Below are positions 1 through 10,560 of a DNA stretch of 64,000 nt, piece by piece. Source of the DNA: Musa acuminata AAA Group (lineage: Eukaryota > Streptophyta > Magnoliopsida > Zingiberales > Musaceae); assembly GCF_036884655.1 (NCBI RefSeq), contig NC_088347.1:15525001-15589000 (forward strand). Reading direction: 5' to 3'. Within the stretch, counting starts at the first letter, position 1. Each line of letters opens with the position of its first letter. Both the position numbers and the translations under genes were made by a program. The notes below the pieces were generated by a model, which did no database searches, had not been told where the DNA came from, and was given only the letters and a program-made list of their open reading frames with translations.

Positions 1-538
1 GGAGAGAAAATTCTGTAAGGGTTGTCTCCTAAGCCCGTCAAAAGGAGTGAAACTGTAAAAGGGTGGTTGGCCTTCGCCTATTGAAGGAAGGCCTCTAGTA
101 GACGTCGGTGACCTCGTCGGTGGAGGAAGCCAAAAGTGGATGTAGGTCAAGATTGACCGAACCACTCTAAATCTTGGTTTACATTTACTTTGAGCATCTT
201 ATCCTTACTGCAAACCTCCTCAATAGCTTACTGCCTTCTGCACATTTACGATAGTGTTTTAAAGTTCAGTATTTTCCGAATCGACGTTTAGACGTTAATC
301 AGTTTTATCGTACGAACATCATATTTCAGTTTGCGCTTACATTTTAACTTTCATCATAACTACAAATTGCCTTCATAGATTTCCTTTAACTACATCTCGC
401 TTGATTACAAGTTAAAGAGATTTACGAATCAACTTTTCTACCGAAATCGCTTTTATCGTACGAACACCATTTTAATCGTCGAAAGTTTTTCCGCTGCACT
501 AATTCACCCCCTCCCTCTTAGTGCTCTTGATCCTAACA
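1..538 (+). mobile_element. 3' part of a subfamily A copia LTR
   Basis: This stretch is the downstream part of an A-type LTR, cut by the window edge. It aligns by eye with 41575-42112 and 34497-35155, sharing the blocks around GTCTCCTAAGCCCGTCAAAA and GGCCTTCGCCTATTGAAGG, and ends in the family terminus CCTAACA at 532-538. No primer-binding site follows, so it is a solo LTR or a 3' LTR, not a 5' LTR. The bases right after it (from 544) read in frame as Ty3/gypsy RNase H, so the LTR lies inside an older gypsy element. The predicted target duplication is CCTAA (539-543). Confidence 0.85.
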
Positions 539-540
539 CC

Positions 541-1110
541 TAATTGGCCGGCGGTTTCAAATATGCACTGATCACAAAAGCCTCAAATATTTTCTAGAGT
601 AAAATATTTCTTCTTTAGAGCAACAGAAATGGGTCACAAAGCTACTGAGATTCGATTATGAGATCGTTTATAAAAAGGGGAGCGCGAATTTAGTAACAAA
701 TGCCCTCTCACGCCTTCCAGAATAAGCTGAACTAGTAGTTGTTTCTATTCCTATTTGCGAGACTTTAGAAGTTATCAGAAGGGAATGGTCAGATAATCTT
801 GAGATCCAAAATATCATAAAAAAATTATAAGAAGCCCTAGGGTTTGTCCCAAATTATAGTTGGGATTCGATGGACTTGCGCTATAAAGGCCAAATAGTGG
901 TTGCCCCACATTCTTCTTTCCAAACGATAATTCTGAAGGAGTTTCATTCATCACTAATTGCTGGTCACTCGAGATTTCTCTGCACTTATAAGCGAGTTTG
1001 ACAACTTTTTTACTGGAAAGGTATGAAAAATTTTATTAAAAAATTTGTTGCAGAATGTGATGTTTGCTAGTGTCACAAAAGTGAGACAGTAGCCACCCTA
1101 GACTTACTAC
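541..1110 (+). pseudogene. Ty3/gypsy RNase H end and integrase zinc-finger relic
   Basis: Reading frames here carry the end of a gypsy RNase H: a C-T-D-H-K-S-L-K-Y-F-L-E stretch at about 562-597, then E-Q-Q-K-W-V near 620 and an N-A-L-S-R-L-P-E block near 695-725. This is the usual RNase H to integrase junction. Between about 930 and 1090 comes the H-H-C-C zinc-finger region of integrase, ending at a C-D-V-C pair and a following C-H-K. In-frame stops, for example TAG after L-E and after C-D-V-C, show it is dead. The upstream gypsy sequence is displaced beyond the window by the LTR at 1-538. Confidence 0.75.
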
Positions 1111-1151
1111 AGCCCCTCCCTATTCCTGATGGTACTTGGACCGACATATCT

Positions 1152-1481
1152 ATGGATTTCACTAACGGACTCCCACCATCTCAAGAAAAAAGTACTATAT
1201 TTGTAGTCGTGGATAGGCTTACAACGTATGCTCATTTCTGTGCTTTACGACATCCTTATACTACTACAAGTGTTGCTCATATTTTTGTGGAAAACATAGC
1301 TAAACTGCATGGGAGTCCCCGTTCCATTGTTAGTGATAGAGACAAGGTTTTTACTAGCTCCTTCTGGATAGAACTTTTCCGTTTACAGGGTAGTACTCAA
1401 CTGAATATGAGCACTGCTTATCATCCACAAATAGATGGGCAAACTGAAGTGGTAAATAGGTGCCTAGAAAATTACCTTTGA
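1152..1481 (+). pseudogene. Ty3/gypsy integrase catalytic core fragment
   Basis: An open stretch of 109 codons reads M-D-F-T-N-G-L-P, V-V-V-D-R-L, S-D-R-D at about residues 61-64 and [13 protein letters not shown], which are the landmark motifs of a gypsy integrase core (retroviral D,D-35-E fold). The first catalytic Asp (in W-T-D upstream of M-D-F), the second Asp in S-D-R-D and the Glu in G-Q-T-E are all present. The frame stops at 1479 in a conserved region (after E-N-Y-L), where a TGA replaces a usual R codon, so it is a relic. A second copy of its 3' end lies at about 2298-2427. Confidence 0.85.
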
Positions 1482-2156
1482 TGCTTTGCTAGCGACAAGC
1501 TGAAGGAATAGATTAAATAGCTTCCCTGGGCAGAGTGGTGGTATAATACCTCTTACCATTATTCTATTAAAATGACTCCATTTGAAGCAGTTTATGGTCA
1601 ACCCCCGCCTACAATTACAAAATATATACTCAGTTCTTCTAAAGTTGATCAAGTGGATAAGGAATTGATGGATCGAAACAATATTATTCAGCTTTTAAAG
1701 GATAATCTCATAGTCGCACAAGCATAAATGAAACAACAAGCTGATAAACACCGAAGTGAATGAGAATTTACTATGGGTGATTGGTTTTCCTTCGACTTCA
1801 ACCCTACAAGCAAACTTCCATAAAGGTATGATCTTCCATGAAGTTGTCTCCTTGGTTTTTTGGGCCTTATAAGGTATTAGAATGCATTGGACCAGTTGCC
1901 TACCGCTTGGATTTGCCTGCTAGCTCTAAAATACATCTAGTCTTTCATATTTCATGCCTTAAGAGGAAGATGGGTGAAGATGTGATAGTGCAGCACCATT
2001 TGCCAGACACTTCTACTACTGGGAAAGTTGAAGTGCAATCACAAGCCATACTTGATCGATAAGTTATAATGTACCGTAGACATCCTGCAACTGAAGTGTT
2101 AGTGCGATAGGCCAACTTCAGCCTTGAGGACAACGCTAAATTGAAGGGGGCAGAAT
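1482..2156 (+). pseudogene. Ty3/gypsy integrase C-terminal region with chromodomain-like tail
   Basis: This continues the gypsy polyprotein after the stop at 1479. The segment near 1530-1640 reads W-W-Y-N-T-S-Y-H and P-F-E-A-V-Y-G-Q-P-P, typical of gypsy integrase C-termini. From 1838 to 2062 an open piece reads [19 protein letters not shown] and V-F-H-I-S-C-L-K, which is the SH3-like or chromovirus-type integrase tail. It stops at 2060, but the frame resumes with W/R-R-H-P-A-T-E-V-L-V-type residues, so the end is decayed. A purine tract (TTGAAGGGGGCAGAAT, 2141-2156) is the likely polypurine tract before the LTR that starts at 2157. Confidence 0.75.
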
Positions 2157-2297
2157 TGTTATGATCCTTTTATTTTCCTTTTATTTTCTGTGCTTACCTT
2201 TTATTTTCTACGTATTTATTAAGTCTGCATATTTATTAAGCCTTGAGGATAAGACAACTTCAGCCATGAAGTTGTCTTTTATTTTCTGCATATTTCA
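2157..2297 (+). repeat. Truncated gypsy LTR start plus linker
   Basis: Starts TGTTATGATCC, the same start as the LTR at 3087. Only about 70 bases of LTR-like sequence (to about 2227) are present. About 70 bases of low-complexity linker follow, containing AAGACAACTTCAGCCATGAA, and then the duplicated copy of the integrase region begins at about 2298. Confidence 0.65.
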
Positions 2298-3086
2298 TTA
2301 CTAGCACCTTCTGGATAGAACTTTTTCATTTACAGGGTAGCACTCAACTGAATATGAGCACTGTTTATCATCCACAAACAGATGGGCAAACTGAAGTGGT
2401 AAATAGGTACCTAGAAAATTACCTTTGATGCTTTGCTAGCGACAAGCTAAAGGAATAGATTAAATGGCTTCCCTGGGCGGAGTGGTGGTATAATACCTCT
2501 TACCATTCTTCTATTAAAATGACTCTATTTGAAGTAGTTTATGGTCAACCCCCGCTTATAATTTCAAAATATATACCTAGTTTTTCTAAAGTTGATCAAG
2601 TGGATAAGGAATTGATGGATAGAAATAAGATTATTCAGCTTTTAAAGGATAATCTAATAGTCGCACAAGCATAAATAAAACAACAAGCTGATAAACACCG
2701 AAGTGAATGAGAATTTACTATGGGTGATTGGTTTTCCTTCGTCTTCAACCCTACAAGCAAACTTCCATAAAGGTCCGATCTTCCATGAAGTTGTCTCCTC
2801 GGTTTTTTGGGCCTTATAAGGTATTATAATGCATTAGACCAGTTGCCTACTAGCTCTAAAATACATCTAGTCTTTCATATTTCATGCCTTAAGAGGAAGA
2901 TGGGTGAAGATGTGATAGTGCAGCACCATTTGCCAAACACTTCTACTACTGGGGAAGTTCAAGTGCAACCACAAGCCATACTTGATTGACAAGTTGCAAT
3001 GTACCGTAGACATCCTGTAAATGAAGTGTTAGTGCGATGGGCCAACTTCAGCCTTAAGAATAAGGCTAAATTGAAGGCGGTGGAAT
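2298..3086 (+). repeat. Second, duplicated copy of the gypsy integrase 3' region
   Basis: 2298-3156 repeats 1351-2227 in the same order and orientation. Anchors include CTTCTGGATAGAACTTTT at 1361 and 2308, and the polypurine tract and LTR start at 2157 and 3087. The offset falls from 947 to 930 bases because this copy has lost 17 bases around the Y-R-L-D-L-P codons (about 2850). Base differences between the copies are scattered, so the duplication is not very recent. The copy encodes nothing intact. Confidence 0.8.
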
Positions 3087-3343
3087 TGTTATGATCCTTT
3101 TATTTTCCTTTTATTTTCTGTGCTTACCTTTTATTTTCTACGTATTTATTAAGTCTGTTGAAGTTGGAACTCTATAAATAGGGATGTAACTGTTTCTTTT
3201 CGGTTATCTATGAAAATTACTATTTAGTCTTTTGACAAACCCTAAGAGGCCGATCCCGTCGAAGTGACCAAGGAGGCTGATCCCCTCGAAGTGATCATCA
3301 CTTTCTCTTCCTTCTTTTATGATAAGACTTTAGGGTCTTATCA
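3087..3343 (+). mobile_element. 3' LTR of the plus-strand gypsy element
   Basis: Begins TGTTATGATCC after a purine-rich tract. It contains a TATA-like box (CTATAAATAGG, near 3171) and ends near GGGTCTTATCA, which mirrors the start. The right boundary is set by where subfamily B copia spacer resumes (about 3352) and may be off by several bases. The gypsy element therefore appears to be inserted in a copia B element. Confidence 0.6.
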
Positions 3344-3351
3344 TACTTATC

Positions 3352-4320
3352 CAAATGAATCATAGCTTTTCTCTTGATTTTTTTATATTTGATTCATAAC
3401 TTGAAAGTTGTCTTATTACTCCCTTATATTCATAAAGTATATCTCATCACCAAATTAATTTATCTTGTTATCCTGATTTGAAAATTGATGTAAAGGGAAA
3501 TGAATTATACTATTATATCATTATTCCCCTCTTTTTGACAATGAGAAAGGGGGAGAAAGAATTGCTAGCTCTAGGAAAGCAAAACTTGCTAGCTTACTCA
3601 TCTTAAAAGTAAAGTAAAGATTGCTAGCTTATATATTACAAAAGGAAGAAAAAATTGCTTACTTGTAATCTCAAGCAAAAGTGCTATCTTTCCCATCTCA
3701 AGAAGTAAAACTTACATACTTATACATCTCAAAAGAAAATTACTAGTTTGCACATTTCAAGTAGAAGCAAATATTGCTAACTTTCACATCTGAAGTGATG
3801 ATATATGCAATGATGTTTCAAAAACATGAAATTATGCAATGATTTGAAATTATATCTCAAAAATTACTAGTTACACTTCTCCTTTTTGTTGATGACAAAG
3901 TGGGAGAAGATATGATGATGATGTATAAGTTATAATGATAATCATGCACTTCTCCCTTTTGTTGCTAACTTTCATATATCTAAAATTTGCTAGTTTGCAT
4001 GTTCTAAAGTGATGATATATGTAATGATATTTAAAAAACTTGAAATTATGCAATGATTTGAAATTATCTCAAAAATTGCTAGTTGTACTTTTCCTATTTG
4101 TTGATGACAAAAGAGGAGAAGATATGATGATGATGTATTTGTTGATTTTATGTTGCATGCATGATATGATTAATTGATTCTTTCAATATTCATGATGCAT
4201 GCAATGGTAAAATACTTATAATTCTATGAATTCAAAAATTCCATCAATATGGTATATTGATAGGAGAAGTTTAGTTAAATTCCATCATCAATTGGTTGTC
4301 ATAATAAAAAAGGGGTAGAT
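3352..4320 (+). mobile_element. Copia subfamily B internal 3' spacer with polypurine tract
   Basis: This AT-rich, non-coding stretch matches the spacer of the other B element (compare 3352-3480 with about 32780-32960: TTTCTCTTGATTTTT, then ATCTCATCACC). It carries repeated GCTAGCTT and GCAAAA words and several purine tracts of the form GACAAAGNGGGAGA. The last one (AAAAAAGGGGTAGAT, about 4306-4320) directly precedes the 3' LTR and is the plus-strand priming tract. No ORF of note is present. Confidence 0.75.
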
Positions 4321-5511
4321 TGTTGAATCTCGAATTTTGATGATGAAACCAATTGATAAAGTTATGATCTAATGTGTACTTAAGTTATACAAGATTAGCT
4401 TCGATCATAGAAGATAAATCGATTAAAGTAGTAGAATCAGAAGTTGGGCCGGAATGGACCATGTTAGAAGATTAGACGTCAGACCGGAGGAAGGTCGATG
4501 TGTCGGTAGAAGGCTTCGTGTCATGAATTTGGGCATCGGGCCAAAAGGATCGGACATTGCGCCAAGGAGTTTAGGTGTTGCGGAGGTCAACATACCGATT
4601 GGGCAATACGCCACTAGAGAGGATGATGTGTCGAAGGTTCGAATGAAGCGCTAGATGAACCAATAACATACCGGACAACTTAGTACTCTTGCTCATAATA
4701 ATTTGTCCAAATCGAAGTAATTTAGAGGGTTAATTGAGTTAGTTTCAAATGTAACCAAGTGTCACCATGCCAACTCAATTAGGGGCAAACTAGGCCCAAA
4801 GTAGGGCTATTTTGGGCTAAGAGAAAAGCTCATTCAGTGACCCAAAGCCATGTCAAGTGGTGGCACTACCGGAGCTGGCGGTGGAATTGCTTGAGGCTCG
4901 GTCTCCCAGGAGGTCTGTGCGGTGGTACCGCCCAAACATAGTATCCTAGATTATGTCAAGCGGTGGTGTTGCCAGACTGGGTGGTGGTACCACCTAGTGT
5001 TAGTGTGTTAGGTGGTAGTACCACCAGACTGGGCAATGATACCGCCTAATGTTAGAATGTCAGGCGGTATTACCGCCTAATACTAACGGTAGTACCACCA
5101 ATATCTCAAAAATCAGTATTACCGCCCAATACTAAAAGGAGTGAGTGAGGATATAAAGATTTTCTTCTGAGCCTGTCAAAAGGAAAATAGAGTTATAAAA
5201 GTAGTTAGTTCTTGCTCATTAAAGGAAGACCGTTAGTAGATATCGGTGGCCTCGATGAAAGAGAAATCAGTAGTGAATGTAAGTTACGATGACCGAACCA
5301 TTATAAATTGGTGTGCTTTCTTTATTCGCTGTCAATTATTTACTTTGCAACTGCTTTACTTTCTCATTACTTTAGCTGCACACTCTTACGAATGTTTTTA
5401 AAGTTAAATACTTTTTGATACGATTTTATCGTATGATGTTTTTCGACTTGATGTAATTTTACGTATGTACTAATTCACCCTCGCCTTCTTAGTGTCGACT
5501 CGATCCTAAAA
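4321..5511 (+). mobile_element. Copia subfamily B 3' LTR, internally deleted
   Basis: Starts TGTTGAATCTCG and ends CCTAAAA (canonical CCTAACA, mutated), 1191 bases. It has the B-specific block (AGATTGGACGTCAGACC-like, about 4467) but lacks the part around GCAGGATTAACTACGATGG found in other B LTRs, which explains the short length against about 1633 bases at 25400. The hairpin-rich GGTGGTACCACC region (4855-5130) is present. The matching 5' LTR is not in the window. Confidence 0.85.
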
Positions 5512-7839
5512 AAATAGTAATCTTTTGACTATGAATGATATTTAAAAGCCAAGAAGAGTTTGGAAGATGGCACTAAAGAAACTTCTAAATAAAAAGTTTA
5601 ACTTGAGGAGCAATAAGAATAGGTGCTATCTTACTATGGTACTTCCAAATGGGCTGTGTGCTAAGTATCTAGACTCATCTATAATCATTGGGCTATAGAG
5701 AGATAAATAATTCGGATCCTATATTAATATGAAATAGAATTGATAGTGATGTAAGAGCCATCCATAAAAAGATCAGCCACCTCTTTCCAACAATAAATAA
5801 ATAAAAAAATCAATCACTAAAGAACATTATTGCATAGAGCCAATATATCAAAGGTGTGCCCGTTAGAGAACGAGGTATTGTCAGTCAGAGTCTTCCCAAC
5901 ATGGAACACAGAATAGAGGATCCAATGCTAATAAGCATTCTAAAACTCTCTTTTAATGTTTAAGGCTAAAGATGAAACAGATAGTCTTAGATGTTCTATG
6001 GGCGATTATCCTAAGGCTCTAATAAGTCATACATAGAAGTAAAAATCTTAACCTAAAGATAATCCTCTTAAGGATTAGTATGATTCTTTTGATATAAATA
6101 TCCTTCTCGAGTATGATAAAGTCCTTATCCGATTGGAGTTGTCATTCTAGAAGAAATCGGGGGAGATCATATTCAATATTTTATTGGAGATCCAAGAGTA
6201 AGTGGGCATAGAGTTAATGATATGATGAGCATTGTTTTTTCTGCTGGGCAGAGAGAACCTTTGTATTAACCTTGGATATTACTTAGAGATTTCTCAATTT
6301 GTGCATGCTGAAAGTGTCAACTCAATCTATCTTCGGTTAGGATAGATAGGTATTGAGGTATTTAAATAGCCAAACACCCTTCTTAATATCTAAGGCAGAG
6401 CAAATATTGTGTTTTGAGAAGTAGATGTTAGATTTGTCAAGGTTAGTTCTTAGGTTTGTGAGATTATTGAAAGTGTGTAGGATCTTTAGACTATAAGAAC
6501 AAAACTTGAGGTTAGTCCCTAAAAGCCAAGAACAAGTTATCAATGAAGATTAAATAATAAATTTTTGGTTAAAAGATTCTGAATCTAAAAAATCATAAAA
6601 GATTAAATGATCTGTTAGACCATATAAAAAGATAGTGTGTTAGACCATATAAAAATAGGTTGATAGAGGGTTATCCTTACCTTCGAACTAGTTTGACTAT
6701 TCATTATTGATTTTACAAGATAATATATTCATATGCCATAAGATAGATCAATCTAGCTTAATTAACTAACTAATTGATTTATAATTTTAAATAATTTAAA
6801 AATATATATATTTTTTAAATAAACCAGTTCAATTAACTGGTTCAGTTCAATTGAATCGAGCCAAAATCTTAATCCAATTGGGCTAATATGATAAGATTTA
6901 TAAAACTGAGCTCATGTCATTTGTAAAATTAGTGCATTCAAATTGTATTGATTTAATTAATCAATTAATGGCTTAAGATTATGAACTCAATCGGATTAAT
7001 ATTTTTAAAGTTAAAATCAGTTTAATTTGATCCGAACTAATTAACCAAACCAAAATCATTTAAGTCCTCCAAAATCAAATTATTGATGAACCAAACACCT
7101 TGTCAATTGTTAATTATTTCAACCACATAATGATTTTTATTTGTTTCAAATAATTATTTCAGACATCCATTAATCATAGACATAGGAGATCCTCTCTTCT
7201 CACAAATTTTATTATGAAGAGATAGTGGGTTTAAGACCACATTCTCAAAGTTTTAACTAAAACATAAATCTAATGATCATGTATTAAAATCACTTACCAA
7301 AGATTAAAAGATCATCCGATAAATTTAAACTTGGGTGGTATACTACTCACTCATCAGGAACTAAAGATTTGACTTCATCCCATAATAAAATTTGAGGATA
7401 TCAGTTAATTTAACTATATTAACCATATGGTCCGAAGTTAAATTCTCATTCTCATCATTTATCTTTTCATAAAAAATAAAAAATCAGTGATTAAATAAGC
7501 AAAGAACTATGAAGTTGATCTACATATAAAGACACGCATCACATATCCCTTCTTTTACTTGTTCATTATACAAAATTTTCCAAGACAAATGTCATCCATA
7601 GTCTGAAGCAACAACGAAAACCATCATTCCTGTAGATGAAAACTAATGAAGTTTCTCTGTTTCATCACTAGGAAAGAATATTTCTCCAGAGGACATCTAG
7701 GGGAAGACGGTTATTTATGACAAGTACAAAAATAGAAAAATTGATGAAAGATGTGCAGAACACACAAGTTTTGTCTCTGGTACATCCACAATCGCAGGTG
7801 CCATTCTCAGCAAGCTATAGTGTAATATTAATCTTCTTT
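5512..7839. other. Intergenic, AT-rich; includes the PLAC8 gene 3' flank
   Basis: I see no coding region with a recognisable product here. A short direct repeat (TTAGACCATATAAAAA, near 6616 and 6640) is visible. About 7500-7839 must contain the 3' UTR of the minus-strand PLAC8 gene, but I could not fix a polyadenylation site. Confidence 0.6.
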
Positions 7840-9519
7840 TCATATGGCAGGTGGAATTGGTGGACTCATTGTGTTCCCCTTATGAGTCGTGGACGAATCT
7901 TCTGCAACAATGGGCAAATGCGTGCCTGGAGATTGCCCAGCCGAAGATCTTATCGGACTTGATTTGTATTCCAATCTGAAAAGTGATGGACTGGACTGAC
8001 CTTGGTAGGGAGAGCTTGGGGTTGATGCGAACAGAGGAGTGCCTTCTTCACGACACGGTGAAGCCGATACAAGCTGGCCACCACCATCCGTTTGCTTCTC
8101 ACATAACTTGTCCTCCATCATATCATAGTGATCTGCCGTCCTAACCTCCTGCGCAAGAGAACATGAGCAACAGACAAGCCATTGAAAACAGTCGGTTACT
8201 GATGGCTGACCGCAGCAAAATGTATGCGCGGGAAGATTAAACTTCTTCCTCATCTGGATCCTCCAGAAGCCACCATAGAGTAAACCAAAGAAGCAAAGCA
8301 GAATGCCTGAAATTCCAAGTGCCTCTCTAACTGCTTCATTATTAAGATTGATGGCAGCCAAGTTGAAGATAAAGAAGGGAGCCAGGCAAAATAGAAGAAA
8401 AGTCATAATATGAACATACATGTTGCCGAATCCAAGCCTCTCCATGTTCCAGCCAAAAACACAACAGCTGCAGAATACTGAAAGGTAGGCAAGAGAAATA
8501 TCATCCCAGAGATCGAATAAACCACCTATCCATTTCGGTCTAGACGCTGGAAAGCTTTGGCCCTCCCTTGCGACAAAAGAATATCTCTTTTCAAGTGATT
8601 TTATCCGCATGGTTTTTGGTTTTGAATCATCAGTGGAAATAGCCTTACCCGCTTCCTGATCAATTTCAGTTTCATAATCCTTCCCAAGAGGGCTAAGAAT
8701 TTTATACACACTGGCAAACGCTGGTGCAGCGATAGCTACAGAGATGCACAAGCCAACTCCAATTGCCGGTCGCTGGGACCTGCGGTACCCCAGATTGAGG
8801 CCACACAAGGCATACTGTGCAAAACAATTCAGATGGAGAAGAATAACCACAACCATCATATGCATCCATTCATTAGGCTTATAGGTGCCATTCTTGCAAT
8901 AAATTTTTCTGAGCGCCAGAATGTCTTTTGGTTCCCATCGACACAAAAGCACAAGATGATAGAACCTCTTTGGATGTTGATAGAGACACATTAGAGTGAA
9001 TAGTGCATTCAAAATCTGGTTGTTAACTTCAAACCAGGTGTCTCTTTGAGATTTACTTGGTAAAGCTTTATTCAACATTCCTGTCATAACCATGAATAGG
9101 ATAGCACCAGATATAGCAACACAAGTAATCCAGAGAAAAAGCGCCATGTTCATGGGATTTCTTATCCATTCTTTGCACATTAACCACAAGGAAACCCAAT
9201 CAATTTTCCTGACCAAAGGCATATGGAAACGTTCACGGGGACTGTGCTCAGAATGAATTGCACGTGAGAGCTCATCTCGTTCATATGCAAGCTGACGAAA
9301 TTTGGCAGAAGGAGAAGGGCCAAGTTTCATAAACCTAGCTCCACGAGGAATAGTTCTTACGAAACCCAGGAACTTACTTTGATTTTTTTCCTCATCAACA
9401 ATTTCAACCTGAGATGATTGAATGTGAAAAGAAATCTGATCTTTGTCATTTGGTGATCTGACTGACCCTAGTCCCTCTTGAATCTCATCTGCAAAACCTT
9501 TATTGCCATTTGGTTCCAT
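7840..9519 (-). CDS. PLAC8/DUF2985 family membrane protein
   Basis: A 559-residue protein encoded without introns. The N-terminal 100 residues are polar, with a basic F-V-R-T-I-P-R-G motif. Hydrophobic segments lie at about 125-147, 219-240, 252-272, 366-392 and 400-417. The PLAC8 region covers about 330-460 and carries the cysteine motifs S-C-C-V-F-G-W-N (351-358), F-C-C-G (434-437) and C-C-S-C-S-L-A-Q-E (450-458). The tail of about 100 residues is rich in Ser and Pro. PLAC8 proteins are plasma-membrane proteins linked in plants to metal transport and organ size; this longer plant class, with a DUF2985-like region before PLAC8, has no settled function that I can name. The start at 9519 is the first Met of the frame and lies just inside a probable splice acceptor at 9532. 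The gene is complete and shows no sign of decay. Confidence 0.9.
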   Translation of the reverse strand: MEPNGNKGFADEIQEGLGSVRSPNDKDQISFHIQSSQVEIVDEEKNQSKFLGFVRTIPRGARFMKLGPSPSAKFRQLAYERDELSRAIHSEHSPRERFHMPLVRKIDWVSLWLMCKEWIRNPMNMALFLWITCVAISGAILFMVMTGMLNKALPSKSQRDTWFEVNNQILNALFTLMCLYQHPKRFYHLVLLCRWEPKDILALRKIYCKNGTYKPNEWMHMMVVVILLHLNCFAQYALCGLNLGYRRSQRPAIGVGLCISVAIAAPAFASVYKILSPLGKDYETEIDQEAGKAISTDDSKPKTMRIKSLEKRYSFVAREGQSFPASRPKWIGGLFDLWDDISLAYLSVFCSCCVFGWNMERLGFGNMYVHIMTFLLFCLAPFFIFNLAAINLNNEAVREALGISGILLCFFGLLYGGFWRIQMRKKFNLPAHTFCCGQPSVTDCFQWLVCCSCSLAQEVRTADHYDMMEDKLCEKQTDGGGQLVSASPCREEGTPLFASTPSSPYQGQSSPSLFRLEYKSSPIRSSAGQSPGTHLPIVAEDSSTTHKGNTMSPPIPPAI

Positions 9520-9530
9520 TTTCTTTTGTA

Positions 9531-10560
9531 GCTAGAATCCACACTTAATGAGACTTTCAACTTATAGGAAGACACTTAAGAGCTGAGATGCACATAAAAT
9601 GATCATGTATTGCTAATATTAAGTATAACACTGCTGTTTACTCCTCTGTAGTAGAAGCTCAACTGAAGTCTTCAACAGGATACAGATAAGATAGACACAA
9701 GGTTGAACATCACTGAATAGGTTCAAATATAGGTCAGATGCCTGAGATTAAAATTTAAAAATCAAAACAGCAGTGAACTGATTTTTTCCTGTAACAATAT
9801 GAACTATAATATTTTATAAAATCATAGATGTCAACGTTAGAGCAAATACATAGTAGATTAAATTGGCCATAGATAAGAACAAGTTCAAGTGATGTTCATT
9901 CATGCCACTAAAAAGCAAAGAATTTTCATGGTGTTTTCCATCATTTTAGCAAGAGCAGATGGCTCTATTAGTAAAAAGAAATTGAAACAAGAACGTGTGA
10001 TGGAGTCAAACTAAGTCTTACTCAGTCTACTATCCTTAACCACCATGCATCACATCTGCATAGTCTTTTACTTACCTTTCCTTCTTTCCAATTTCCTCCC
10101 CGTAAATGATGTTTTAAGAGAGTAAAAGACCACAATTAGATGCTAAATCATGCGACTTTCAAATCGAGCCAGAAATCCAACCGAGCACAAAATAAAAACC
10201 CTAATTCGAGCAGACCCCCAAATCACACTGCAAGGATAGTACAAAGCACAAGGGGCATCAAAACTCCTCAAGATCAGGAATCAGAGATCCACTCCAAAGT
10301 CATCGATTCTTTTTTCTGCTTTCCAGGAATAAGATTCATTGGAAAAAGGTTAGCAGTCACACCTGAGTCGCGAGATGGGCAGTAGGACGATGGCCGACAA
10401 GATCAGCGCTTGCCCAGGGAGAGAGAGAGTAGTAGTTGTAGTATCGGGCGGAAGAGAGCAGGGAACGGCGGATTTCTTTCTTCGCAGAGATTCTCGCTGG
10501 TCAAGTCGATTTACGATACGCGTCCGACTCTCAGCTCGCTTCTCCACAAGTCGCGGCGAC
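9531..10560 (-). other. 5' UTR of the PLAC8 gene with one intron (inferred)
   Basis: On the minus strand CGACTCAG ends at 10363 and is followed by GTGTGACTG, a good splice donor. GATTCTAG ends at 9532, twelve bases upstream of the ATG, and is a good acceptor. The implied 831-base intron (9532-10362) is AT-rich, while the first exon (10363 to about 10560) is GC-rich, as is common for plant 5' UTR exons. Small ORFs on either strand across 10140-10707 are best explained as chance frames in this leader and promoter. The transcription start is not determined. Confidence 0.55.
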
